Source: Defluviicoccus sp.
GTDB taxonomy: Bacteria > Pseudomonadota > Alphaproteobacteria > Rhodospirillales > Defluviicoccaceae
Reading direction: 5' to 3'
NCBI GenBank assembly: GCA_029624735.1
Contig: JARSSM010000019.1
Coordinates: 1 to 64,000, forward strand
Length of the DNA stretch: 64,000 nt
Both the position numbers and the translations under genes were made by a program. The notes beneath the pieces are model-generated. The model searched no databases. It saw nothing but the letters and a program-made list of their open reading frames with translations, and was not told the DNA's origin. Below, piece by piece: positions 1 through 8,848 of this stretch (within the stretch, counting starts at the first letter, position 1; every line of letters starts with the position of its first letter).

Positions 1-2
1 CG

Positions 3-47
3 TGTCAACCATCTACCCGGTCTAATCTGTCCACTATCTATCCGGTT
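3..47. repeat. Two tandem imperfect 20-bp repeats, possible IS21-family end
   Basis: Two copies of a 20-bp unit lie at 3-22 and 28-47. They match at 16 of 20 positions, both begin TGTC, and they share ATCTAYCCGGT. Tandem repeats of this kind, starting with TG, are typical of the ends of IS21-family elements, which carry istA and istB. No transposase follows within the window, so this is either a relic or the outer end of an element lying to the left. The assignment is an inference from the repeat pattern only. Confidence 0.4.
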
Positions 48-86
48 CGGACCCGCCGGCGCCATTCCCCCCTGCTCCCCACCTCC

Positions 87-605
87 TCAGTTGAGCCCCT
101 TCGCCTCCTTGCGGAACAGCTCATCCATCTTGAGGTTGGCTGTTATGAAGGACCGCAAAGCCTCCATACCGTCGCCGAACTCCTCGTCGACCAGCAACGG
201 AATGACCGCTGCTTCGAGCGGAAGATTGTACTTCCGCGACAGCTCGGTGATGCTTTCCAGCGTGTGCGCGCTGGCAAGCTGGAAGGCCAGCGCTAGAAAG
301 CTCTGCCACGACCGGCGCATGGCGACTTCGCCGTTGATCGGGATCTCCTGCACAGCATCCCGACTGCGATCGCTTACCAGCCGCGCCGTCTCATCGAGTT
401 CCCCGATGGAACCGACCAGAGCCTGCAACGAACGGGAGAAGCTGAGATAATTGACGTTACTAGGCGCGGCCTTGAGCGCCTTGTAACGGCTTGTACACGC
501 AGCCATGTCAAGAAAAAGCCTGGCAATCAACCTGCCCAAGATCGGCCTATTTTCTCCCTCGGCTTTCCATTTTTCTTCCAGGTCAGAGACAACATCCTGC
601 CACAT
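87..605 (-). CDS. Hypothetical protein, 172 aa
   Basis: This 172-residue, soluble-looking, mostly helical protein is not one I recognise. It has no signal peptide, membrane segment or catalytic motif that I can name. The ATG at 605 is the first start in the frame. The sequence is charged at both ends, and the helical middle segment (about residues 95-130) is rich in Ala and Leu. It lies next to the IS21-like repeats at the left edge and has no partner gene on the same strand within 400 bases. It could therefore be an accessory gene carried beside, or left by, a mobile element. Codon use looks less GC-extreme than its neighbours. Function unknown. Confidence 0.55.
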   Translation of the reverse strand: MWQDVVSDLEEKWKAEGENRPILGRLIARLFLDMAACTSRYKALKAAPSNVNYLSFSRSLQALVGSIGELDETARLVSDRSRDAVQEIPINGEVAMRRSWQSFLALAFQLASAHTLESITELSRKYNLPLEAAVIPLLVDEEFGDGMEALRSFITANLKMDELFRKEAKGLN

Positions 606-1078
606 TCTTAATCATCCCTCGGCACCCCGGTGGCCCGCGGACGAGATGACTCGCACCGGGTACGCACCGAACCGCGCTTACAGCGCACTGCTTTTCTATT
701 GTCGCGCAAACATTGCAGACCCTCGTCTGAACGGGCCAAAACAAGACAACCCAGCGCTGTAACGAGGATTAATTCTTCTGCCGCGCGATTCGTCTCTGTA
801 ATACCAAAGAGGATGACAAAGATCGCCACCCAATCGGGGTCCGGCGGCGCGATTCTTGCCGACAACTATTTTTTTATTTACTACAATTGGTAGAGCACTC
901 TTTACGTGAGTGGTTGTTGCGGGCAAGACTTCGCTTTGGCGCAACCAGGATAAAACGGGCGCTTGGATTCTACGCGGATCCGTCCATGGACGGCGCTGCC
1001 GACACGCTGCTGGCGTGGGCTGGAAGGGGCGCGAAGCGGATAGAACCGGTTGCGGAGACGCCGTTGGCGGCGCTGGTC
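606..1078. other. Gene-free stretch, 473 nt
   Basis: No convincing gene is seen here. It holds an imperfect hairpin near 839-863 followed by seven T residues at 869-875, which could act as a terminator for plus-strand transcription. Just downstream is a short tRNA-D-arm-like string (about 885-899) that does not extend into a foldable tRNA. The rest is unremarkable. Confidence 0.4.
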
Positions 1079-1534
1079 TTACAAGTTGGCTGGAACCGGC
1101 ACCATGAGAACCGGGCACGGCGCATGGCGGAGGACGTCATGGGCGACGCTGCCGACCAGGAACTCATACGTCGGCCCGTGGCCACGCGAGCCCAGAACGA
1201 TGATGTCGGCACCAAGCTTCTCACTCTCGGCGACGATCCGCTCGGCGGGATCGCCCTGGACAAGCAGCGCCGTTGCGACCTGTCCGCGCCGGCGCAGGAC
1301 TTCGGCGTGGCTTTGCAGCAACTGATGCTCGGCGTGGAAGCGCTCGCTCACGTGCTCGCGAACGCTGTCCGGTCCGGCCTTCCAGCCGACAAACGCCGGA
1401 TCCGGCTCGGCAACGTGGATGAGCCACAGCCGGCCGGCGCTGGCGCCCGCGATCCACGCCGCCGCCTCGATCACCGGACCGGCAGCCGGCGACAGATCGA
1501 TGGCGACAACGAGCGTCTTCGCCTGTTCCTGCAT
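1079..1534 (-). CDS. Universal stress protein, UspA family
   Basis: This single-domain Usp protein has about 151 aa. The N-terminal strand LVVAIDLSPAAG starts the alpha/beta fold. The C-terminal half carries the ATP-binding signature: GSRGHG, then GSVAHDVL, and CPVLMVP as the last strand. That pattern (G-x2-G-x9-G-S/T) marks the ATP-binding subgroup. Such proteins are cytoplasmic and support survival under starvation, redox or envelope stress, but the client is not predictable. I place the start at the ATG at 1534. A GTG at 1552 would add six residues (MESGAE), and neither has a strong ribosome-binding site. The gene stands alone, convergent with nothing, upstream of plsC on the same strand with a 217-nt gap. 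Confidence 0.85.
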   Translation of the reverse strand: MQEQAKTLVVAIDLSPAAGPVIEAAAWIAGASAGRLWLIHVAEPDPAFVGWKAGPDSVREHVSERFHAEHQLLQSHAEVLRRRGQVATALLVQGDPAERIVAESEKLGADIIVLGSRGHGPTYEFLVGSVAHDVLRHAPCPVLMVPVPANL

Positions 1535-1769
1535 TTCAGCACCCGATTCCACACTGGCTCTTGGGCTCTAAGAGCAAGGGTGCCCAAGTGGTGGCGTCAA
1601 CGCAAGGGGCTTCGCCGCTCATGCACACGGCAAGAACCGAATACGGATGCTCTCGCCGAACGCGCATCAAAATTGCGTTCCGTTCGCATCTGGCGGTCCG
1701 GCAACCTCATCGAAGCCACGCTCCGCAACGACGAGCGCCTCTCCGCGGAAATCCGCAACGACGTCCGGC

Positions 1770-2528
1770 TTAGAGGCGGCCGCTGGCTTTCAAGTCGCCC
1801 TTTTCTGCCGGCTCTATCGTCGCCGCGGCGGCAAGGCGGGATGCGGCAGCGCCGATACGCGCAGCGAGTTCGGTCATGAAGGCCTCGCGGTCGAGGCCGC
1901 CCGGCAGCGGCGGCAGGAACTCAAGCGTGATCTGGCCAGGATGCTTGGTGAAACCGCGGCGGCGCCAGAACAAGCCGGAGTTGAGCGCCACTGGCACCAG
2001 CGGCACCGCAGCGGCACGGTAGAGCGCGGCAATCCCGGGCTGAAAGGGGTGCAGCGCGCCGGGCGGGGCACGGACCCCTTCGGGAAAGACGATGACCTGC
2101 GCCCCTTCGCCGAGCCGCCGCCGGGCATGCGGCAACATCAGCTTGAGCGCGCGAAACCCGGCCCGGCGATCGATGGCGATGTTGCCGGCGCGGGACAAAT
2201 ACCATCCCAGGAACGGAACCCGCAGCAGCTCACGCTTGAGCACGAACACCGGATCGGGGAGGAGGGCATGAAACACCAGCGTGTCCCACGCCGACTGGTG
2301 GTTGGCGGCGATGATTACCGGCCCCGCCGGCAGATGTTCCCGGCCGACGATGCGGTAGTTGAGCCCGCAGATGCAGGCGAGAAGAATCAGCAGGCCGCGG
2401 GTCCACAGCCGCGCCAGCCCCTGCACGAACCGCCGCGGTAACAGCAGGATCGGCAGCCCGACAATGAACAGGAGCCCCGTCCACAGACATGCCACGACGG
2501 CGAAGATGCCCGAGCGCATGCGTGTCAT
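1770..2528 (-). CDS. plsC: 1-acyl-sn-glycerol-3-phosphate acyltransferase (PlsC family)
   Basis: This 252-aa membrane-bound acyltransferase transfers a second acyl chain to lysophosphatidic acid to make phosphatidic acid, the precursor of membrane phospholipids. A hydrophobic N-terminus (about residues 6-50, two membrane segments) precedes the acyltransferase domain. Its catalytic box NHQSAWD lies near residue 75 and its glycerol-phosphate-binding box FPEGVR near residue 150. The ATG at 2528 overlaps the stop of the upstream YdcF-type gene in an ATGA junction. This fixes the start and shows translational coupling. Longer readings into the upstream gene are not supported. It could act on another lysolipid, but the motif set is that of PlsC. 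Confidence 0.9.
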   Translation of the reverse strand: MTRMRSGIFAVVACLWTGLLFIVGLPILLLPRRFVQGLARLWTRGLLILLACICGLNYRIVGREHLPAGPVIIAANHQSAWDTLVFHALLPDPVFVLKRELLRVPFLGWYLSRAGNIAIDRRAGFRALKLMLPHARRRLGEGAQVIVFPEGVRAPPGALHPFQPGIAALYRAAAVPLVPVALNSGLFWRRRGFTKHPGQITLEFLPPLPGGLDREAFMTELAARIGAAASRLAAAATIEPAEKGDLKASGRL

Positions 2529-3151
2529 GTGCCACTCTCGGCAACCGCCAGCGCCGGTACATCGGCGCGAACGGCGAGCGAGGACAGGAGGTACTTGTTG
2601 TACTCGCTGACGACCAGCGCGATCGTCGCCGGGCGCTGCCACCAGGCTGTCTTGGCAACGCCCGCGGAGAAAACCGGATGCGGTATGACCTTCACGTCCG
2701 GCAAGGCACGGCGGAACTCGGCTAGGCTGCGCGGCATGTGATAGTGGGACGTGACGAGACGGAGCGAATGGTAGCCCCGGCGCTGCATCCAGCCGGCGGT
2801 TTCGGCAGCATTGCCAGCGGTGTCGAGGGCAGCGTGGCCGGTCTCGATGCGCTCGGCGAGATCCGCCGACGGCTGCCCGGCGACCACCAGGAGCCGGCCA
2901 ACGTCAACATCCGGATGGACGCCGGAGACGAACATCCGTTCCGCCTTGTGTTGCGCCAACAGCCGCAAGCCGGTCGTGAACCGCTCGCTTCCGCCGGTGA
3001 GGACGACGATCGCTTCGGTCGGCGTCTCCGCGTCTTCAACCATCGCCGGAATGGTTGCGGCAAAGCGAACGAGGCCGACCGCCCAGGCAGCAAGGACCGC
3101 GGCAAACACCGAGAACGCGACGAGAAGTCCGATCCGGCGGGCAGCGGGCAT
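2525..3151 (-). CDS. YdcF/SanA-type DUF218 envelope protein
   Basis: This 208-aa protein has one N-terminal membrane anchor (about residues 7-30) and a DUF218 domain typical of the YdcF, SanA and ElyC group. Recognisable elements are the strand AIVVLTGGSER, with the GG near the N-terminus, the GxAxxTxxNA-like segment LDTAGNAAETA, and VTSHYHMPRS near the C-terminus. Family members are envelope-associated; some affect cell-wall precursor or polysaccharide assembly, but the reaction is not established. It is directly coupled to plsC by a 4-base overlap, which suggests a role in envelope biogenesis. In related genomes this pair often follows ftsE-ftsX; here those genes are not present and a 500-nt gap lies upstream. 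Confidence 0.8.
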   Translation of the reverse strand: MPAARRIGLLVAFSVFAAVLAAWAVGLVRFAATIPAMVEDAETPTEAIVVLTGGSERFTTGLRLLAQHKAERMFVSGVHPDVDVGRLLVVAGQPSADLAERIETGHAALDTAGNAAETAGWMQRRGYHSLRLVTSHYHMPRSLAEFRRALPDVKVIPHPVFSAGVAKTAWWQRPATIALVVSEYNKYLLSSLAVRADVPALAVAESGT

Positions 3152-3653
3152 GCCGGCTCCTTGTGCTCACGCCGCTACGGTGATTGGGAGGGTGGGAGCG
3201 CGCCAGCGTTCGCGGTCATGCCCGCGCCACCACAGCCGCGCCCGCGCACCTCTCGCTTAAGGATGCGACACATCCATGACCGGCATCGGGGGACAATCTT
3301 GCTCACTCCGCACCATATCCTTCCCCCAGCTGCAGCCATGCCGTACCGCGCAAAACAGCCTCATGCGGGGGCGACCGGCGAAGCATAACGTGACCGCGAG
3401 CGATGTCCAAACCCGTCCGTGGCGTGAGCGCAGCCTTCGAGTCGGCAGCGACGGGTGCACACTCCAAGGCAACCGGATGGACACGGGCGGCGCGGCGCCG
3501 AGGCACTGGCCGTTCTACACGGAAACTTCATCTTCTTGCGAGATCGTACAGCGTTTAGGCGCGGTCACCTTCCGCCTGACCGGTGGTTGCTTGCGTTGCG
3601 GTAGAGCCGCGCCTATAAAAGGTTGTGGATTATTCAGGGGCCTGCAAACCACG
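3152..3653. other. Gene-free divergent region, 502 nt
   Basis: This region separates the YdcF-type gene (minus) from the zinc-ribbon gene (plus). Reading frames here lack domain signatures and I take none as real. The one supported element is the promoter-like pair at 3591-3619. Confidence 0.5.
3591..3619 (+). promoter_or_regulatory. Candidate sigma-70-type promoter of the zinc-ribbon gene
   Basis: The pair is TTGCGT at 3591-3596 (a weak -35 element), a 17-nt spacer, and TATAAA at 3614-3619 (a strong -10 element). Transcription would start near 3626, giving a leader of about 28 nt before the ATG at 3654 with AGGGGC upstream of it. Confidence 0.45.
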
Positions 3654-4823
3654 ATGATCATAGCCTGCCCGAAATGCGCAACGTCATACACGGTTGACAG
3701 CACCGCATTCGGCAACCAGTTGCGAACGGTTCGTTGCTCCGCGTGTGGGCATGCCTGGCGTCAGACTGGTGAGACGGAGGCATCGGATACACCGCGCGCA
3801 CCCGTTGACGCGCCGCCGCCACCGCGCAAGAAGGCGCCACGGCCGCAGCGCCAAGCGGCGCCGGCGCTGGAAGGCCCCACCACGACTGCCCGCACCAAGG
3901 CTGCGCGCCGGGCGGAGGCAAAGCCCGGTGCGGCGGCACCGTTCGTCGGGCCACAAGACAAGCCGGCACCGATGCCACAGCCGAGCGCAGCGCCGGCGAA
4001 ACCGAAACGACCGCAGGAGCCCGCAGCGGCCGCCGTTGAAGCCGCGCCGGCAATGGACACCCCCCTGCCGACCGCCGCCACTGCAGCGGGCACCGCCGCA
4101 GCCGCACCCGTTTCGTCACCCGAGACCGTGGCCCCGCCACCGCCCACAGTGGCCGAGCACCAAGCGCCGGCACGGGGCTGGATCAGCTCTTCCGAGGAGA
4201 AGGATAGCGCCGAAGGCGATCTGGATTTCGCCACCGAACCCGAACCGGCTGCCGCCGAGCCGACGACGGAGGCCACCGCAGCCGGTGTCGAGCCGACGCT
4301 GTCGGCCGCGGCACGCGCCGATGCCCGCGAGCAGCTGCTTGCTGCCCAGAAAAGGGGAGGGCCACCCCAGCGCCGGGCGTGGATCGTTCCAGCTGCGGCT
4401 GTCGCCGCCCTTGTCGTCGTCGTGGGCGGCCTCATCGTTACGCGTGATGGCATCGTCCGCCGTTTTCCGGCCACCGCCGGCGCTTACAGCGCGCTCGGCA
4501 TGGGTGGCCAGCAGACCCTTGGCGCCGGGCTTGAGTTCCGCGACGTCTCGTCCAGTCGGGAATGGTCGGGGGCCGAGGAAGTCTTGGTCATTCAAGGTGT
4601 TGTCGCCAACGTCCTCAAGGATCCGGCGACCCTGCTGCCGGTCCGCGTCGCGCTTTATGACAGCGATGATCAGGAGGTGCAGGCGGTGACGGTGCCGAAC
4701 GATCAGAACCGGATCAAGCCGGGTGAATCGGTCCGCTTCGAGGCACGGATTGCCAATCCTTCCTTGAGTGCCCAGCGCATCCGCGTGAGCTTCGCCACGC
4801 CGGCGGCGGAAAAGACTTCGTAA
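3654..4823 (+). CDS. Zinc-ribbon (MJ0042) membrane protein with DUF3426 domain
   Basis: This 389-aa protein begins with an MJ0042-type zinc ribbon: CPKC at residues 5-8 and CSAC at 28-31. A long, low-complexity linker rich in Pro and Ala runs from about 40 to 235. One membrane helix follows (about 239-262), then a C-terminal DUF3426 domain. The C-terminal domain is predicted to lie outside the cytoplasm and the zinc ribbon inside. The ATG at 3654 starts right at the ribbon (MIIACPKC), as is usual for the family; an upstream in-frame extension of 126 codons looks non-coding. It ends 47 nt from the convergent TIGR02302 gene. Members are widespread in Alphaproteobacteria, but their job is unknown. 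Confidence 0.85.
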   Translation: MIIACPKCATSYTVDSTAFGNQLRTVRCSACGHAWRQTGETEASDTPRAPVDAPPPPRKKAPRPQRQAAPALEGPTTTARTKAARRAEAKPGAAAPFVGPQDKPAPMPQPSAAPAKPKRPQEPAAAAVEAAPAMDTPLPTAATAAGTAAAAPVSSPETVAPPPPTVAEHQAPARGWISSSEEKDSAEGDLDFATEPEPAAAEPTTEATAAGVEPTLSAAARADAREQLLAAQKRGGPPQRRAWIVPAAAVAALVVVVGGLIVTRDGIVRRFPATAGAYSALGMGGQQTLGAGLEFRDVSSSREWSGAEEVLVIQGVVANVLKDPATLLPVRVALYDSDDQEVQAVTVPNDQNRIKPGESVRFEARIANPSLSAQRIRVSFATPAAEKTS

Positions 4824-4870
4824 ACGCCCGATATGGCTGCTTGCTCAAGCCGCTGCCGTCACGCAAGCGG

Positions 4871-7402
4871 TCAAAACTGCCGCAACAGCCGCTCAATGTA
4901 GTCGAGTTCCTGCGGCGCGCGGCGCTGGTCGGACGCACGGCGGCGCAGCTCATCCAAGAGTTCCTGGGCGCGGTGCAAGCCTGCTTCTTCCGGAATTTGC
5001 GCATGCCCGTGGGCAAAGCCACGCCGGCCGCCGGCGGGCCCGCGACCAAACAGGTCGCCTTGGCCACGGCCCGATCCGCTGCCTTCAGCGCCAAGCAGAC
5101 CGGGGATCCCCGACAAGCGTTCGCTAAGCGCGTCGGCAACAGAGTCGGCCGCCCGCTTCAAGGCATCGACGGCGCGAGTCTGGTCGTTCACGGCGTCTCC
5201 GAAACGACCCGAACGCAGCGCGCCGGCCGCATTGCCCATTGCCTGATCGGCTTCGGGAAGCGGCGGTGGCACGCGTTCCAAGAGCTCCGCCGCGCGCCCG
5301 ATCACCGCGCCTACTGCCTGTCGCAAGGCATTCTGGCGATCGACCGAAGGGGCGTCTGCCGACGCAGCGCCGCGACCGCTGCCGTGGCGTGAGCGCTCCC
5401 TGAGCTCGCGGCCAAATGTCTCCTGAAGAAGCTCCTGCTGGCGCACCGTCAAGCCGCGCACCTCCTCCAGAAGCGCCTGCATTTCACGTGCCCGCTTGCG
5501 CTGCTCGCTCATCTGCATCCCGGCGCGGATATCGGCAAGAAGCTCCTGCAGATCGGCCAACAGCTGCTGCGCGCCTTCGCGGGCACCAGCCCTGGCCAAG
5601 CGGCGCGCCAAGTCGAGGAGATCGAACAGATCGGCGGTGTGAACCTTCGTGCTGCCTTCCTCCGTCAACAATCCAGAGTCGCCCTGGCGGACGAACTCGT
5701 TGACGACGGCGGCAAGATAGGCATCGAGTGCCTCTTGCAGCGCATCGATCAGACGCTCGATCTCACCGAGCGGTGCCTGATCGCGCAAGGCGGCCTCAAG
5801 CCGCTCGCGCGCATCCTCGAAGGCACGCAGCGCCAGCGGCACCTCGCCCTCATCGAGGCGGACGGCCGCCTGCCAGAGCAGATCGGCAACCGTGGCGAGG
5901 GCGACCGACGCACGGTCGTGCACCAACCGCCCGTGCCCGACGGCCAATGCCAGTGCAACCACGACATCACCCGCGAAATCATCAGGCCGAGCGGCGATTT
6001 CGGCGATACCCTCCGCCACATCGCCGCGTGCCGCCTCCCCTGCCGTCATCAGCCGTTTGCGAAGTGCAATCAACGCCTGCGCGACCGGGTGCGTAAACGT
6101 GCGCTCCGGCAGCGTCAGCGTGACCGTCTCGCTCCGCGTCGTCTGGCCCGCGGCATCCTCAGCCTCGAGGACGATCGACCCCGGCTGCCCCGCCCGCGGA
6201 TGATCGGCAAGGTCGATCTGCTTGCGGCCGGTGACGACGCCGGCACGTCCGGCACCGAGCGGCAGCGGCACGCGCAGACTGGTGTCGGCTGTCGGCGTCA
6301 CGTCCTGCCCCGTCTCCGCCTCCGGACCTGCCCCAGCTTTCGGTGCCGAATCGGCCCGTGGCGCCGGGGTAATGATCGCCGTGATCGCACGCAGCGGGTA
6401 ATCGTCGTGTGCGGTGTAGGCCAAGTCGAGCGCGCCGCTTGGTGTCCCTTGGGGCGGCCGGGGCAGGCTAACCGCTGGCGGCTGATCGGCGATCGGCGTT
6501 AACGGCCAGTGGGCGATGATGCGGCCGTCGGCATCGACGCTCAACGACCGGTCGCCCCGGATCACGATCGAAGCGGTGAACACGCCGCCGCTCCCACCTT
6601 GTTCCGCGCCGATCGCTGTCATTGGCGTGCGCTGATCGGCAAGGACGAGTGTCGGCGCCGAACTGATCCCGGTGGCGCGCACAACCGCCACACTGCCATC
6701 CGGCACGGGGATACTCGCCGGTGCTGAAGCAGCATAGCCGGCGCCGCCTTGCCCCTCGGGCACCGCGCCGGCCTTCAGAAACAGCGGCGCATGGCCGGTG
6801 TAGGCCGGCGGAGTGATCCACAGTTCGACCCGTGGCTGGACGGCGCCGCTGCCGAGGCCCGGCTGAACAGCGCGCGCCAGCCGCTCCGGGGCCTGCCGGC
6901 CGCCGGCAGCAACGGCGATCACGAGCAGCAGCAGCACCCCCGCCCGCAGGCCCCACGGTTCGAGGCGCGCGACGCCGGGCGCGGGCAGCTTGAGCCGGAG
7001 CTGGTGACGGGCGGCGTGAAGATCCGCCTGATGTCGTTGCCACAACAGCCGCGCCAGCGGATCGTCGGCGCCGGCGCCCTGCCGATCCTCAAGCGCCGAC
7101 AGCGGCCTGTGGCTGAGCGCCGAGTCCTCCTCGATCCGGCGCAAGGCCTGGTGCCGGCCGATCCGCCGCAACCCGGTGCCGGCCCACGCCAGGGCAGCCA
7201 GCAGTGCTGTAGCGAAAACAATCAATACGCCCGCGTGCAGCCAGGCGGGCAGCAGCGGCAGAACGTCGAGCAATGCCAGCGCGAAGCCGGCGCCAATGAG
7301 TGTGACCGCTGGCCAAAGCCGAGGCCACAGGGCCTCCCACGCGAGGCTGGCGGCCGCAAGGCGAACGAGGAGGCGATAGCCGAGGCCGCGCGCGCGGCTC
7401 AT
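4871..7402 (-). CDS. TIGR02302/DUF4175 family membrane protein
   Basis: This 843-aa protein of the alphaproteobacterial TIGR02302 (DUF4175) family has two hydrophobic segments near the N-terminus (about residues 25-65) and a third at about 150-170. A large domain follows with beta-rich sequence, including WITPPAYTG near 190. The C-terminal half is highly charged and helical, rich in Arg, Glu and Gln and probably coiled-coil. Large parts of the protein are predicted to lie outside the cytoplasm. The ATG at 7402 overlaps the lysA stop in an ATGA junction, so translation is coupled to lysA. Reading the frame further upstream gives only out-of-frame lysA sequence. Function is not known; the link with lysA is a conserved genomic habit rather than evidence of a shared pathway. 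Confidence 0.85.
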   Translation of the reverse strand: MSRARGLGYRLLVRLAAASLAWEALWPRLWPAVTLIGAGFALALLDVLPLLPAWLHAGVLIVFATALLAALAWAGTGLRRIGRHQALRRIEEDSALSHRPLSALEDRQGAGADDPLARLLWQRHQADLHAARHQLRLKLPAPGVARLEPWGLRAGVLLLLVIAVAAGGRQAPERLARAVQPGLGSGAVQPRVELWITPPAYTGHAPLFLKAGAVPEGQGGAGYAASAPASIPVPDGSVAVVRATGISSAPTLVLADQRTPMTAIGAEQGGSGGVFTASIVIRGDRSLSVDADGRIIAHWPLTPIADQPPAVSLPRPPQGTPSGALDLAYTAHDDYPLRAITAIITPAPRADSAPKAGAGPEAETGQDVTPTADTSLRVPLPLGAGRAGVVTGRKQIDLADHPRAGQPGSIVLEAEDAAGQTTRSETVTLTLPERTFTHPVAQALIALRKRLMTAGEAARGDVAEGIAEIAARPDDFAGDVVVALALAVGHGRLVHDRASVALATVADLLWQAAVRLDEGEVPLALRAFEDARERLEAALRDQAPLGEIERLIDALQEALDAYLAAVVNEFVRQGDSGLLTEEGSTKVHTADLFDLLDLARRLARAGAREGAQQLLADLQELLADIRAGMQMSEQRKRAREMQALLEEVRGLTVRQQELLQETFGRELRERSRHGSGRGAASADAPSVDRQNALRQAVGAVIGRAAELLERVPPPLPEADQAMGNAAGALRSGRFGDAVNDQTRAVDALKRAADSVADALSERLSGIPGLLGAEGSGSGRGQGDLFGRGPAGGRRGFAHGHAQIPEEAGLHRAQELLDELRRRASDQRRAPQELDYIERLLRQF

Positions 7403-8706
7403 CGCCCGTCTGCCTGGCCCTGGCCATCGTCTGCCGCCGGCGCGAGCCAAGCGGGCAGCCGCTGCCAGGACAACAGTGCCTGCCAGGGGATCCGCTCGCG
7501 CACCACGGCGTGAGTAGAATCGGCCACGAGCACCTCCGGACACAGCGGCCGCGCGTTGTAGAACGACGCCATGCTGGAGCCGTAGGCGCCGGCCGTGCGG
7601 ATGGCCAGCAGATCGCCCGCGCGCAGCGGGGGCAGCGTGCAGCCGCTGGCAAACGTGTCGCTTGTCTCGCAGATCGGACCGACGACATCGGCCACCATCG
7701 GCGTGTCGTTCACTTCCGGGTTCACCACCGGCACGATCGCGTGATGGGCGCCGTACATGGCCGGCCGCATGAGATCGTTCATACCGGCATCGACGATGAC
7801 AAAGGTGCGCGTCGCCCCTTCCTTGATGTAGAGCACGCGGGTGACGAGTAGGCCGGCATTGGCGACCAGCAGCCGGCCCGGTTCCAGGATCAGGCGGCAG
7901 CCAAGATCGCCGACCGCGCGACGGACGACGGCGGCGTAGGCGTCCGGGCCGGGAATTGGTCCCTCCTCGTCGCCGTAGGGCACACCTAAGCCGCCGCCGA
8001 GATCGAGCGTCGTTATCGTGTGGCCGTCCCGGCGCAGCATGACGATGAGATCGCGCAGCCGCTGAAACGCGGCGGCAAACGGTTCGATTTCCGTGAGCTG
8101 GGAACCGATGTGCACAGCGATGCCGACTGGCTGCAGCCCCGGCAGCGCCGCAGCACGGGCGTAAACCTGATGCGCGGCCGTCCACTCGATGCCGAACTTG
8201 GCTTCGCGCACGCCGGTGGTGATCTTGGCGTGCGTGTGCGCATCGATATCGGGATTGATGCGCAAGGCGACGCGAGCGGTCGTTCCGACGCTGCAGGCGA
8301 TGCGGCTCAAGGCCTCCATCTCCGGCACCGATTCGACATTGATCTGCAGGATATCGGCGGTGAGCGCAGCCTTGAGCTCACGCGCGCTCTTGCCAACGCC
8401 GGAAAAGACGATCCGCTCCGCCGGTACTCCCGCCGCAAGCGCACTCTCCAGTTCACCGCCGGAGACGACGTCGGCGCCGGCCCCCAGGCGCGCCAGCGTC
8501 GCAATGACAGCCAGATTGCCGTTCGCCTTGACGGCAAAGCAGGTGAGCGCATCAAGGCCGGCAAGCGCCGCCGTGAACACCTGATAGTGCCGCCTCAGCG
8601 TCGCCGAGGAATAGACGTAGAAGGGCGTACCAACAGCCTCGGCGAGGTCGGAAACCGGAACCGCCTCCGCATGCAGGACGCGACCGTGGTACTGGAAGTG
8701 ATCCAT
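7399..8706 (-). CDS. lysA: Diaminopimelate decarboxylase
   Basis: This 435-aa PLP enzyme decarboxylates meso-diaminopimelate to L-lysine, the last step of lysine synthesis. It is a fold-type III alanine-racemase-like barrel. The PLP lysine lies in AVKANGN (Lys60). HIGSQ and GGGLGVPY bind the cofactor phosphate, EPGR supplies a substrate-binding arginine, and GPICETSD carries the active-site cysteine contributed across the dimer. Length and start (ATG at 8706) match the family. It lies 16 nt downstream of the small lipoprotein gene and overlaps the TIGR02302 gene, in the common argH-lptM-lysA order, although argH itself is not upstream here. Confidence 0.97.
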   Translation of the reverse strand: MDHFQYHGRVLHAEAVPVSDLAEAVGTPFYVYSSATLRRHYQVFTAALAGLDALTCFAVKANGNLAVIATLARLGAGADVVSGGELESALAAGVPAERIVFSGVGKSARELKAALTADILQINVESVPEMEALSRIACSVGTTARVALRINPDIDAHTHAKITTGVREAKFGIEWTAAHQVYARAAALPGLQPVGIAVHIGSQLTEIEPFAAAFQRLRDLIVMLRRDGHTITTLDLGGGLGVPYGDEEGPIPGPDAYAAVVRRAVGDLGCRLILEPGRLLVANAGLLVTRVLYIKEGATRTFVIVDAGMNDLMRPAMYGAHHAIVPVVNPEVNDTPMVADVVGPICETSDTFASGCTLPPLRAGDLLAIRTAGAYGSSMASFYNARPLCPEVLVADSTHAVVRERIPWQALLSWQRLPAWLAPAADDGQGQADGR

Positions 8707-8722
8707 GGCAGCCCGTTCGCGC

Positions 8723-8848
8723 TTAGGAGGCCGGATAGCTGCGCCGCGGCTCAGAGCCCGGCGGCGGTTCCGGCTGATCCTTGCGGCCGCAGCCGGCCGC
8801 TGGCAGGACGACGGCGATGATCAGCATCATAAGCATCAAACGGCGCAT
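8723..8848 (-). CDS. lptM: Small lipoprotein, LptM (YifL) type
   Basis: This 41-residue open frame is too short for routine ORF calling. It encodes a signal peptide MRRLMLMMLIIAVV, a lipobox LPAAGC with the modified cysteine at residue 20, and a short Pro-rich tail (PEPPPG). Length, lipobox placement and the position just upstream of lysA match LptM/YifL. LptM is an outer-membrane lipoprotein shown in E. coli to help the LptD/LptE lipopolysaccharide translocon mature. The stop lies 16 nt before lysA, so it is probably cotranscribed. The identification rests on size, lipobox and position, because the family has little conserved sequence otherwise. Confidence 0.8.
   Translation of the reverse strand: MRRLMLMMLIIAVVLPAAGCGRKDQPEPPPGSEPRRSYPAS

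Noticed and set aside
885..930. tRNA gene suggested by a D-arm-like string
   Set aside because: The acceptor, D and T stems cannot be formed; only an anticodon-like stem-loop pairs, and it overlaps the D-stem base.
887..1879. 330-codon plus-strand frame opposite the universal stress protein gene
   Set aside because: It is antisense to a clear UspA-family gene and shows no recognisable domain.
7403..8185. In-frame upstream extension of the TIGR02302 protein
   Set aside because: It lies entirely inside lysA in another frame; the ATGA junction at 7399-7402 gives the real start.
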